Below the pieces are notes generated by a model, which saw only the letters and a program-made list of their open reading frames with translations, made no database searches and had not been told where the DNA came from. The position numbers and the translations under genes are program-made. From UBA11889 sp002313255 (GTDB lineage: Bacteria > Pseudomonadota > Gammaproteobacteria > Pseudomonadales > Azotimanducaceae): a stretch of 33,399 nt of DNA. The stretch's first letter is position 1. Each line of letters begins with the position of its first letter. The stretch spans positions 1-33,399 of the forward strand of contig CAJWQX010000038.1 of assembly GCA_913045265.1 (NCBI GenBank), read 5' to 3'. Positions 24,134-31,700 of this stretch are shown here, piece by piece.

Positions 24134-24965
24134 CAGCACTCTTAAGCAACGCAGCAGCTTGATCCTGAGCCACCAAGTTAATCAGTGTTAATGCTTCGCC
24201 GTATGGATCGGCGATCATTACTTCCGTGAGAAGCGTATCGTGTAACTGGCGATCAAAAACGAGCCGCGCGTATTTCTCAGCAAACAGAACCTTCGCCATG
24301 AGGTAGCGTCCATCGCTAATTTCGATCGCCCTTTCAAAATGTCGGCGACCGACTTCCGGCCGTCCTCCCATAGCAGGCGGAAGTAATGTCTCAAAAACAC
24401 CAAGATACATGACCGCCGCTCCGTCATCATAATTTGCATCGAGTTCAACAACTTTCTCCATCAACGCTTTCACTCTGGCGAGTTCGGCGATCGCGGCCCA
24501 ATCATCGCTATGCGCCTGAATCCAGCCAGCCCAACTGCTGGCAAACGTGTATATGGCCGGCACGTCTTTTTGTATCGAGCCAAGCAATCGCGCTTCCAAT
24601 TCCTGAAACGGCATTTCGCGCACGTTGCACAACCAATCAACACGGTTGCATGCTGCCCGGTACGAGAGCCCCATCGCCTTATCGGTCAACTTGCTCTGCC
24701 GGGCTTGGTCGGCCACAAACCCAGTCGCGTACGACGCGTTCAGTCTCGCAGCCGCGGTCAACAGATTTGGATTGTCCGGGTTAGAGGTTAGAAGCGCGTC
24801 AAGCACAATTAGGAAAGCGGGAACACCCTCTCTTACCGTAGCGAGATCGTCGTTATTGAGTATCGCACGTGAAAGGTCTCCGGCGAGCGTCTCTGTGACC
24901 GAAGAAACAATGCTCGCGCATCCACTCAATACCAACGACGCAAGCAAAAACGCTATTCGTTTCAT
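24120..24965 (-). CDS. tatT: TatT-family TRAP-associated lipoprotein
   Basis: A 281-residue lipoprotein of the TatT family, the helical TPR-like T component that accompanies some TRAP transporters (first described for Treponema pallidum Tp0956). Seen: a signal with lipobox LVLSGC, then all-helical sequence with repeat-like blocks: NNDDLATVREGVPAFLIVLD, NPNLLTAAARLNASYATGF, and VVELDANYDDGAAVMYLGVFETLLPPAMGG. This last is the most conserved family region. A late segment, GRYLMAKVLFAEKYARLVFD, also fits. Family members assemble into rings with a central pore and are thought to dock the binding protein with hydrophobic cargo. It is the first gene of the minus-strand array, 176 bases from a divergent hydrolase gene, and its end overlaps dctP. 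Confidence 0.92.
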   Translation of the reverse strand: MKRIAFLLASLVLSGCASIVSSVTETLAGDLSRAILNNDDLATVREGVPAFLIVLDALLTSNPDNPNLLTAAARLNASYATGFVADQARQSKLTDKAMGLSYRAACNRVDWLCNVREMPFQELEARLLGSIQKDVPAIYTFASSWAGWIQAHSDDWAAIAELARVKALMEKVVELDANYDDGAAVMYLGVFETLLPPAMGGRPEVGRRHFERAIEISDGRYLMAKVLFAEKYARLVFDRQLHDTLLTEVMIADPYGEALTLINLVAQDQAAALLKSADEYF

Positions 24966-25141
24966 GGGGCCCCATTAACAGCGATAACTTAAGAGTTGTC
25001 CACTGCCGCTCGCCTACGCCTATCCGAATTCCCTGTATAAACGTCGGACTAAAGCGCTCGACGGTCGGTGTGCGCACCCGATAAATCTGTAAAGGCGAAT
25101 CGGGCACGATACAATTTCGCGTTTGTTGCCAAAGTATCCGA

Positions 25142-26035
25142 ATGCCGTTATTTAGCGCCCGATCCGGCGAGATTTACTTCCAACAACGAGGCGCCCGGTC
25201 AAACCCACCGGCCATACTAATCCACGGCGTCGGTTGTCAGCTCGTCCAATGGCCCGACGCGTTTATCGATTCATTGGTCGACGCAGGTTATCGCGCGATC
25301 GTATTTGACCATCGAGACGTAGGGCTCAGCCACGAGGTCAACGCCGATATCCCGAGCATCGAAGACCTATTCTCAGCATTGTCCGATCCCTTATCTATGC
25401 AACCACCCTATACGCTCGAAGACATGGCCCACGACGTGATCGACCTGCTCGATCATCTTGGACAATCGGGCGCTCACATCATCGGCTGTTCCATGGGTGG
25501 AATGATCGCCCAATGGTGTGCGATCGAACATCCCGAACGAGTGTTTACGCTCACATCATTGATGGCGACAACGAGTAATCCGAGTCTGCCAAGACCTTCA
25601 GACAATGTCATTGCAGCAATGGCTACGTCGCTGCACGTGGGTAACGGCAACGACGCGGTTGCGTCATCCATTCACGCTGCTAACACCAACGCGGGACCTT
25701 ACTATCCGTCTTCTGAATACGGAATAGCCCGATTCATCGAAAGCGCGCACGCTCGGGCCCATCGACCCTCGGGGTCCGCGAGACAAATGGCCGCGACCCT
25801 GACGGCCCCCGATCGATCCGAATTGTTAACCAAGTTATCGATGCCAGTCCTTGCCGTTCACGGTGAGGAAGATCCCTTAATCGATCCGTCCGCGAGCAAG
25901 GACATTATTAACTGCGTCCGTAACGGGCACTTAGAAATCATCCCAAAGCTCGGTCACGACCTTTCTGAGCCAGTCATCCCCGAACTCGTCGGAATGATTG
26001 TCAAACACATGGCATCGATCGAAGTACTCCGATGA
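25142..26035 (+). CDS. Alpha/beta hydrolase
   Basis: A 297-residue cytosolic alpha/beta-fold hydrolase. Seen: the oxyanion strand AILIHGVGCQ near residues 25-33, and the nucleophile elbow GCSMGG with Ser117. The acid Asp244 in HGEEDPLI and His272 in LGHDLS complete the triad. The size and a cap region between about residues 140 and 215 resemble esterases, lactonases and C-C bond hydrolases; the exact substrate cannot be read. A TACAAT hexamer at 25110-25115 could be its -10 element, though no good -35 is present. Its stop overlaps the start of the crotonase-family gene as ATGA, so the two products probably act in the same pathway. Confidence 0.92.
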   Translation: MPLFSARSGEIYFQQRGARSNPPAILIHGVGCQLVQWPDAFIDSLVDAGYRAIVFDHRDVGLSHEVNADIPSIEDLFSALSDPLSMQPPYTLEDMAHDVIDLLDHLGQSGAHIIGCSMGGMIAQWCAIEHPERVFTLTSLMATTSNPSLPRPSDNVIAAMATSLHVGNGNDAVASSIHAANTNAGPYYPSSEYGIARFIESAHARAHRPSGSARQMAATLTAPDRSELLTKLSMPVLAVHGEEDPLIDPSASKDIINCVRNGHLEIIPKLGHDLSEPVIPELVGMIVKHMASIEVLR

Positions 26036-26814
26036 CGAGTGATCTTGTACTTTGCGCTCGTGACGGTTCCATCGCGGAAGTCACGCTCAATCGACCCGAG
26101 GTCATGAACGCTCTTTCCTTTGATCTTCGCACCGAACTTACCGCCACGTTCCGCAACCTGGCCAACGACCGTTCCTGCGAAATCGTCATTCTGACTGGAG
26201 CGGGAAGAGCCTTTACCGCGGGTCTCGATCTTAAAGAATTGGGCGGCGAAACGAGCTCGGGTAACAAAACGACGGAAACGTCCGTGATCGATCTAAGCGA
26301 TGCCGTGGACTTCTTGAAAGTACCCCTCATCGGAGCTATCAATGGATTTGCGATCACTGGCGGTTTCGAGCTCGCCTTGATGTGCGATATTCTCATTGCC
26401 TCCACCGAGGCCCTCTTCGCCGATACACACGCCAGAGTGGGCGTCGTTCCGGGATGGGGACTATCTCAACGGTTACCGAGACTGGTGGGCATTAACCGGG
26501 CCAAAGAGCTTTCGCTCTCCGGCAATTTTCTCGACGCGCAAACAGCGTACAACTGGGGTCTTGTCAATCGGGTTGTCGATCCTGACGACCTCCTCCCGAG
26601 CGCGCGCGCGCTGGCCCAGGATATTCTCAGTACCGACCGTACTACGCGCGAAGCGATGCTCGACATTATGGATAGAGGCTGGAATACGACGCTCGCCGAG
26701 GGACTCAACGTTGAAGCGGTCGCGAACGAATCCCATTCCGAAAACCACGTAAAATCGGAGAAAATCGCAGCACGACGCCACGAAATTCTACGCCGAGGTC
26801 GATCGCAGGTCTGA
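26032..26814 (+). CDS. Enoyl-CoA hydratase/isomerase (crotonase) family protein
   Basis: A 260-residue crotonase-fold protein acting on acyl-CoA thioesters. Seen: the N-terminal AEVTLNRPEVMNALS, the oxyanion-hole segment AFTAGLDLKEL (60-70), and the second oxyanion strand with the first catalytic-position glutamate, ITGGFELAL (Glu113). The later motif reads DTHARVGVVPGWGLSQRLPR. Where classical enoyl-CoA hydratase has its second glutamate (PE-x-x-LG), this protein has His133. It may therefore be an isomerase, hydrolase or otherwise altered family member rather than a standard hydratase. The ATG at 26032 overlaps the hydrolase stop. The gene ends 28 bases before a convergent small membrane protein gene. 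Confidence 0.92.
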   Translation: MTSDLVLCARDGSIAEVTLNRPEVMNALSFDLRTELTATFRNLANDRSCEIVILTGAGRAFTAGLDLKELGGETSSGNKTTETSVIDLSDAVDFLKVPLIGAINGFAITGGFELALMCDILIASTEALFADTHARVGVVPGWGLSQRLPRLVGINRAKELSLSGNFLDAQTAYNWGLVNRVVDPDDLLPSARALAQDILSTDRTTREAMLDIMDRGWNTTLAEGLNVEAVANESHSENHVKSEKIAARRHEILRRGRSQV

Positions 26815-26842
26815 AATTCCGGTTTAATCGAATAGCGACGTG

Positions 26843-27160
26843 CTAGAAAAGCCACGTCTCTTCATTTTGAACGGATTCGTCGTTAACGGTACCCAATATT
26901 CCTTTGACACATCGGATAAACCACCAGAAAGCTGGAAAAAGTAACAAGTAAATGCCTCCCGGAAGCAGCCCAACTAAAAGCGCCGACAATCCCACATACA
27001 AAACACCGATCCAAAAAGTCCTGATCTGGAAACGACAGTGCGACGCGACGAAGGGGTTTCCTCGATTCCGTTGGGTGTACGCAAGAGCGAGGCCAACAAT
27101 AGCGGTGACCACCCCCAAATACAGTCCGTACGCCAACTGGATCTTTACTTTATCTTGCAT
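26843..27160 (-). CDS. Small membrane protein, DUF4870-like
   Basis: A 105-residue protein with about three hydrophobic segments (near residues 11-28, 48-63 and 66-81). The pattern is YGLYLGVVTAIVGLALAY, then SHCRFQIRTFWIG. This resembles small DUF4870-type membrane proteins common in Pseudomonas relatives, where a helix is followed by an SHxxWQIRTFW-like motif; the match is by eye. The function of this family is not established. It lies 15 bases downstream of the flavin oxidoreductase gene on the same strand and is probably co-transcribed with it. Confidence 0.75.
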   Translation of the reverse strand: MQDKVKIQLAYGLYLGVVTAIVGLALAYTQRNRGNPFVASHCRFQIRTFWIGVLYVGLSALLVGLLPGGIYLLLFPAFWWFIRCVKGILGTVNDESVQNEETWLF

Positions 27161-27175
27161 GCGCCATGTCGATTA

Positions 27176-28222
27176 TCAATCGAGGTCGTCTATTAGATCT
27201 AGCGTCTCACCCAACGTTTTGAGTCGGTCATCCAAATTCTGGCCCGCCGGTTGAACCCTCAGCGTGGAAACGCCCGCGCGTTTGTATGCCTGGAGCCTTT
27301 CTCGTATTGCCTTTTTGTCACCCACTAAGTTCGATTGTAGAACCATTTCCTCCGGTACCTTTGCGATGGCCTCATCGCGACGACCTGCCACCCACAACCC
27401 TTGCACCTCGTTTGCCGCGTCCTCCCATCCGCCCCGCTTGTACGCGTCGTTATAGAAATTCGTTTTAGCTGACCCCATAGCCCCCAGCGTAAATGCCATG
27501 CCGGCTTTGAGAGAACCCATCACGCCTGCCATATCCGCTTCAAAAGCCACGGTGCCTCCAGCTTGAATATCGATATCAACCAGCGAACGTCCGTGAGCTT
27601 CAGCCCCTCGCGAAATAAAGTCTAGATGGGCATTCGCATAGGACGGAGTGAACGAAGTCCCTAACCAACCATCGGCTAGTTCACCTGTCAATTCCAAAGC
27701 CCGCGGCCCAAGCGTGGCAAGGTAGATGGGTATTTCTTGGTTGCCAGGCTGCGCTAAACGCAGTGCTTTACCTTCGCCGCCTGGAAGCGGCAAGGTATGG
27801 TATTTACCTTCGTATGCGAGCTTTTCTCCTTGAAATGCGAGGCGAATGATTTCGATCGTTTCACGTAATCGTGTCAACGGGCCCTCAAATGAGCGGCCTT
27901 GAAGGCCCTCAACCACTTGCGGTCCCGAAACACCGAGACCGAGTAAAAAACGGTCGTTTGAAAGCGCAGCCATCGTCAATGCAGTCATGGCAGTCATTGA
28001 CGGGGTTCTCGCACTAATTTGCATAATCCCGGTACCAAGTTTGATGCGATCAGTTTTCGCGGCGAGGTACGCGAGCGGTGCAACGGCATCCTGCCCCCAT
28101 GCCTCCGCCGACCACACGGCGTCTACGCCTAACTTTTCAGCTTCCACGACATAATCGACTTGACGATCAAAGTCGCGTTCTTGTCCTGACGCCGCACTGC
28201 CTACCCCGATGCTAACTTTCAT
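27176..28222 (-). CDS. LLM-class (luciferase-like) flavin-dependent oxidoreductase
   Basis: A 348-residue TIM-barrel enzyme of the luciferase-like monooxygenase superfamily, using FMN or F420. Seen: an N-terminal strand KVSIGVGSA, AEKLGVDAVWSAEAWGQDAVAPLAYLAA, then DRIKLGTGIMQISARTPSMTAMTALTMAALSNDRFLLGLGVSG, a classic block of the family, and a later GELADGWLG. The protein resembles F420-dependent sequences in style, but cofactor choice cannot be settled by eye. The ATG at 28222 has a good ribosome site (GAGGG about eight bases upstream on the coding strand). It is divergent from cfa across 177 bases that contain an inverted repeat. The substrate is unknown. Confidence 0.93.
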   Translation of the reverse strand: MKVSIGVGSAASGQERDFDRQVDYVVEAEKLGVDAVWSAEAWGQDAVAPLAYLAAKTDRIKLGTGIMQISARTPSMTAMTALTMAALSNDRFLLGLGVSGPQVVEGLQGRSFEGPLTRLRETIEIIRLAFQGEKLAYEGKYHTLPLPGGEGKALRLAQPGNQEIPIYLATLGPRALELTGELADGWLGTSFTPSYANAHLDFISRGAEAHGRSLVDIDIQAGGTVAFEADMAGVMGSLKAGMAFTLGAMGSAKTNFYNDAYKRGGWEDAANEVQGLWVAGRRDEAIAKVPEEMVLQSNLVGDKKAIRERLQAYKRAGVSTLRVQPAGQNLDDRLKTLGETLDLIDDLD

Positions 28223-28265
28223 TCGTATACACCCTCGTTGCTAAATCCCGCTACCCCAATCGCTA

Positions 28266-28295
28266 GGGTTCGGGACCCTGCACGTTATCGAACCC
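28266..28295. repeat. Perfect 7-base inverted repeat in the LLM/cfa divergent region
   Basis: GGGTTCG (28266-28272) and CGAACCC (28289-28295) are perfect reverse complements around a 16-base centre, about midway between two divergent genes. The left arm also takes part in a smaller overlapping repeat (AGGGT, then ACCCT at 28275-28279). It could be an operator for one or both genes or a leader hairpin. There is no T-run, so it is not a standard terminator. Confidence 0.4.
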
Positions 28296-28399
28296 GCATT
28301 TTGTCTCGAGCCAGTTGCGATAAGAATAGGATATTCTCATTAGACCGTGCACGCTGACGACATTAGGCGGATCACGGGGAAGCATGATAGAACACGCGG

Positions 28400-29572
28400 A
28401 TGTACGACAGGTTTATTCGCGAAAACATCAAACATGGGGCGTTCAAACTCGTTTACCCGAACGGCGATGAGCAGGTGTTCGGTGATGGCCCAGCGTCTGT
28501 CGTGTGGAGGATTAATGACACGCGGGTCCTGTCTAAGATCGCTCGTAATCCGCTCCTTAACCTCGGCGAAACCTATATCGAACAAGGCTGGGATGTCGAG
28601 GATGGAAAGCTTGCTCAGCTGCTTACCATCCTGCGAACCAACTTCGAGGATGAATTAGTTCGGCGAGGGTCCATGGCTGCCTACGCGGCAATTCTGCAAA
28701 CGTGGAACAATCTCCACGCGAGCATGCGGAACGTGAGTCATCATTACGACCTTGACGAATCTCTTTTTCGCGCGTTCTTGGACCAAGACATGCACTACTC
28801 CTGTGCTTACTTTCGTACTCCGGAACAAACCCTTGAAGCCGCTCAGTCCGCGAAATGCGAGCACATTCGAAAAAAACTATGTCTCAAGCCCGGTCAGAAG
28901 GTCCTCGATATCGGCTCGGGCTGGGGAAGTCTCGGTCTATACCTTGCTGAACGAGAAGACGTTCAAGTCACCGGACTTACGTTGTCAAACGAGCAACTTG
29001 GTGTGGCCAAACAGCATGCCATTCAGCGCGGGTTAGACAACCAAGTCGAATTCCGTCTCGAAGATTATCGAAACCACCAGGGGGAATACGATGCCGTTGT
29101 CTCCGTCGGCATGTTCGAACACGTGGGTCTACGGAATTTCGACCGTTATTTCAACAAGGTTGGCAATCTCCTCTCTAAGGACGGGATCGCGATGATTCAT
29201 ACGATCGGTCACATGGATCGGCCCTCGGCGACCAATCCATGGATACGCCGACACATATTCCCAGGCGGTTACATCCCCGCAATCTCCGAGATCACTACAG
29301 CGGTTGAACGCAGTCCACTTGTCTTCGCTGATATCGAGGTATGGCGACAGCACTACGCGTTGACGTTGATGGAATGGAATCGTCGGTTTCAGGCAGTTCG
29401 GTCTGAATTTGCACGCGATAAAGGCGAACGATTTTGCCGAATCTGGGAGTTTTACCTGCTTATGTGTCAAACCGCCTTCGAGGTTGAAAGCCTGGTCGTC
29501 TACCAGCTTCAGCTAAGTATTAACAATGCATCTGTGCCAACGACAAGGGACTACCTGTACGACGGCCCCTAA
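28400..29572 (+). CDS. cfa: Cyclopropane-fatty-acyl-phospholipid synthase
   Basis: A 390-residue SAM-dependent methyltransferase that adds a methylene bridge across double bonds of membrane phospholipid acyl chains. Seen: HHYDLDESLFRAFLDQDMHYSCAYF (114-138, with the active-site Cys135 in YSCAY), the SAM loop VLDIGSGWGSLGLYLA (168-183), VTGLTLSNEQ, and VSVGMFEHVG with the expected glutamate. A C-terminal FPGGYIP and LTLMEWNRRF complete the family pattern. The N-terminal 80 residues form the lipid-binding domain, as in E. coli Cfa. No strong ribosome site precedes the ATG at 28400. Its stop codon overlaps the stop of the convergent glucokinase gene. Confidence 0.96.
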   Translation: MYDRFIRENIKHGAFKLVYPNGDEQVFGDGPASVVWRINDTRVLSKIARNPLLNLGETYIEQGWDVEDGKLAQLLTILRTNFEDELVRRGSMAAYAAILQTWNNLHASMRNVSHHYDLDESLFRAFLDQDMHYSCAYFRTPEQTLEAAQSAKCEHIRKKLCLKPGQKVLDIGSGWGSLGLYLAEREDVQVTGLTLSNEQLGVAKQHAIQRGLDNQVEFRLEDYRNHQGEYDAVVSVGMFEHVGLRNFDRYFNKVGNLLSKDGIAMIHTIGHMDRPSATNPWIRRHIFPGGYIPAISEITTAVERSPLVFADIEVWRQHYALTLMEWNRRFQAVRSEFARDKGERFCRIWEFYLLMCQTAFEVESLVVYQLQLSINNASVPTTRDYLYDGP

Positions 29573-30561
29573 AGACTCGAATCGACGTCGAGTCTCTCAA
29601 CAGAAGAAAATACACGCAGCGCGTATTTAGCCGCCCCTCGGAGCCCAAGCGAATCTTCGGCAAACAATACCGTTGGAACGGATTGAAGTACTTCGGCTTG
29701 GATCCCTGTATCCACAAAACGACGGCGAAAGCTACTATCCTCGAACATCGGCGCCACAGCTTCTACAACGGTTCCGCCCACGTACACGCCCCCAAACGCG
29801 TGAACCGTTAGTGCCAGAGAGCCGCACGCAGTGCCAAGGAATGCACAGAAAGTCTCCAGGGTTCGATGACAGACCGGATCGCTGATCGATATACCGAGTT
29901 CGCTAATCTCATTCGGTCCGAGCAATTCGGCTTTCGTTCCCCACAATGCCGCGACGGCGCGATATAGGTTGACGAGTCCAGGGCCGGATAAGAAGTGTTC
30001 CCAGGTGATCGCACGAACATCTAGTTCTTGCTCTGCCGCATCCACCAGCTCGCGTTCGTAGGCGTCGATGGTTGCTACCCGGGCGTGACCCCCTTCTGAG
30101 GGTACTACACCGTAACCGTTCGCGAGGGATGGAAGAATGGCCATACCAAGACCAGTACCAGCACAAACGATCGCTCGCGTTTCGTCAGAACGAATCGCGC
30201 CTGGTCCCCCTATCCTTTCCACAGCTCTGGCCGGGTCCGCATTGAGCGCATGACCGAGTGCCACCAGATCGTTAATGACCGCCACGGGTATACCCAGCTC
30301 GTTCGAAATCTCGAGTTCGTCGAAGCTCAAATTCACATTCGTCATCGTTGCTCTGCCGTCGATAACGGGCCCAGCAACAGCGAAACAAATCGCGGCGATG
30401 TCCCTGACCCCCAGGACCTCCAGTACCCGAGACACGACGGTCGCAGCACTCGCTCCGTCGAATTCGGCAGTGGGAAATTCGCGAAAAGTTGGTGCATGAC
30501 CTTGACCATAAAGCGCGAACCGCGCCCGGGTACCGCCTATATCTGCAACCAGCAAAGTCAA
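29569..30561 (-). CDS. glk: Glucokinase
   Basis: A 330-residue proteobacterial-type glucokinase (the non-ROK Glk family) that phosphorylates glucose to glucose 6-phosphate in the cytosol. Seen: the N-terminal phosphate loop LVADIGGTRARFAL, the sugar-binding and catalytic INDLVALGHAL region, GTGLGMAILP, PSEGGHARVA with the conserved glutamate and histidine, and LSGPGLVNLYRA. A second phosphate segment, VYVGGTVV, lies in the C-terminal half. The length is normal. The TTG start at 30559-30561 overlaps the stop of the upstream reductase gene as TTGA, an unusual coupling. The stop overlaps that of cfa (bases 29569-29572). Confidence 0.95.
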   Translation of the reverse strand: MTLLVADIGGTRARFALYGQGHAPTFREFPTAEFDGASAATVVSRVLEVLGVRDIAAICFAVAGPVIDGRATMTNVNLSFDELEISNELGIPVAVINDLVALGHALNADPARAVERIGGPGAIRSDETRAIVCAGTGLGMAILPSLANGYGVVPSEGGHARVATIDAYERELVDAAEQELDVRAITWEHFLSGPGLVNLYRAVAALWGTKAELLGPNEISELGISISDPVCHRTLETFCAFLGTACGSLALTVHAFGGVYVGGTVVEAVAPMFEDSSFRRRFVDTGIQAEVLQSVPTVLFAEDSLGLRGAAKYALRVFSSVERLDVDSSL

Positions 30562-31634
30562 ATTGGCAGTATCCGTGCTCTCTGGAGTGCTGCGAACTGG
30601 TCCCGGAACATATCTTCGGTGTCGATGCAGTCGACGAAGCCGCGTTTTCGCGCCTTAATCGTTGAAAGGAGCGTATTCTGACCTCCCTTTAGTCCGAAGA
30701 CGGCATCCGCGAACTGCCAGGAATTTCCAACAAGCTGATCCATCGAGTAAGGCATTAATCCGTGTCGTCGAACCAGTTCGTTCCATACCGGCGCCACGTT
30801 AGACATCTTTTCAGTGATGGAAGTCGGGCGATCATCGCCGACTTCCATCTCGAAAGAATCGGCAATGGACGGCCATACGGATCGCCAAATTAATTCATCG
30901 CCGTTGGTGATGTTGTACGTCTCGTTGTCACCGCCGCACTGGTCTCCAAACCATCGCACCGCACGACCAAGCAAGCGCGCATCGGTCGCCTGAGTGACGA
31001 ATGCGGCGCCACCAGGAAAACACAAGGGTTCGCCCAAGGCTTTGGATACCGCAGCAAATACGCCGATAGCCAACGTCATGTTCATCGGACTTCCCAACGC
31101 CAGACCACAAACGATCTGGGGTCGCAGCACGGTATAGCGCCACCCACCTGCACTAGCCCGTTCTCGAACCAAATCCTCTTGCGGCCAATAGAAATTAGGC
31201 CCCGAAGGTCGATCGTGCCATTCCTTCCCTGGGTTCAACATTGGCCCCAGGTGGGCACCGTATGCCTTTGTACCTTGTAATAACGTCAGATGTTCTGACG
31301 GTTCGACTGCGTCAAGTAAATTTCGAAGCATCCCGAGGTTGGTTTCGATTTGTTCTGCATCACGCCAACCGGCAATCAAATCCTCTTTCTCGTGTAAAGC
31401 GGCATACACGACATGCGTATACGCACCCAAAAACCCTAGCGTCTCGAACGTCTGGATCCTGTCTGTTAGATCCACTGACACGTGCGTCGCATCGGTGGGA
31501 AAATCCAATGGGCGGCGCGACAATGCGGTGACAGACCATTCAGCGTCCCCCTCGTACGCCTCAAGGACACCCTGACCAACCAACCCACGCGCGCCGACTA
31601 CCAGAAGCCTCTGTTGCGGCACTAAGTTACTCAA
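30558..31634 (-). CDS. NAD(P)-dependent SDR of the PRISE type (progesterone 5-beta-reductase/iridoid synthase-like)
   Basis: A 358-residue extended short-chain dehydrogenase. Seen: the nucleotide-binding loop VVGARGLVGQGV (12-23), LSRRP at the end of strand 2, then LLQGTKAYG (118-126) and GPNFYWPQEDLV. These match the hallmark motifs of PRISE enzymes, in which a lysine in G-T-K and a tyrosine in N-F-Y-Y replace the usual S-Y-K triad (here K123 and Y149). VLRPQIVCGLALGSPMN fits the next PRISE motif. Such enzymes reduce the carbon-carbon double bond of enones. The TTG at 31634 is the apparent start, with a GTG at 31622 as alternative. It precedes glk with a 4-base overlap and is divergent from oppA (66 bases). 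The natural substrate is unknown. Confidence 0.85.
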   Translation of the reverse strand: MSNLVPQQRLLVVGARGLVGQGVLEAYEGDAEWSVTALSRRPLDFPTDATHVSVDLTDRIQTFETLGFLGAYTHVVYAALHEKEDLIAGWRDAEQIETNLGMLRNLLDAVEPSEHLTLLQGTKAYGAHLGPMLNPGKEWHDRPSGPNFYWPQEDLVRERASAGGWRYTVLRPQIVCGLALGSPMNMTLAIGVFAAVSKALGEPLCFPGGAAFVTQATDARLLGRAVRWFGDQCGGDNETYNITNGDELIWRSVWPSIADSFEMEVGDDRPTSITEKMSNVAPVWNELVRRHGLMPYSMDQLVGNSWQFADAVFGLKGGQNTLLSTIKARKRGFVDCIDTEDMFRDQFAALQRARILPI

Positions 31635-31700
31635 TTTAGCTCAGCGTATACGCATTGTGCCGTTTTGCTTGCCACTCGACCATTGCGTATCGTATCCCCG

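Noticed and set aside
28265..28279. AGGGT/ACCCT hairpin as a terminator
   Set aside because: It has a five-base stem only, no T-run, and lies between two divergent gene starts where a terminator is not expected.
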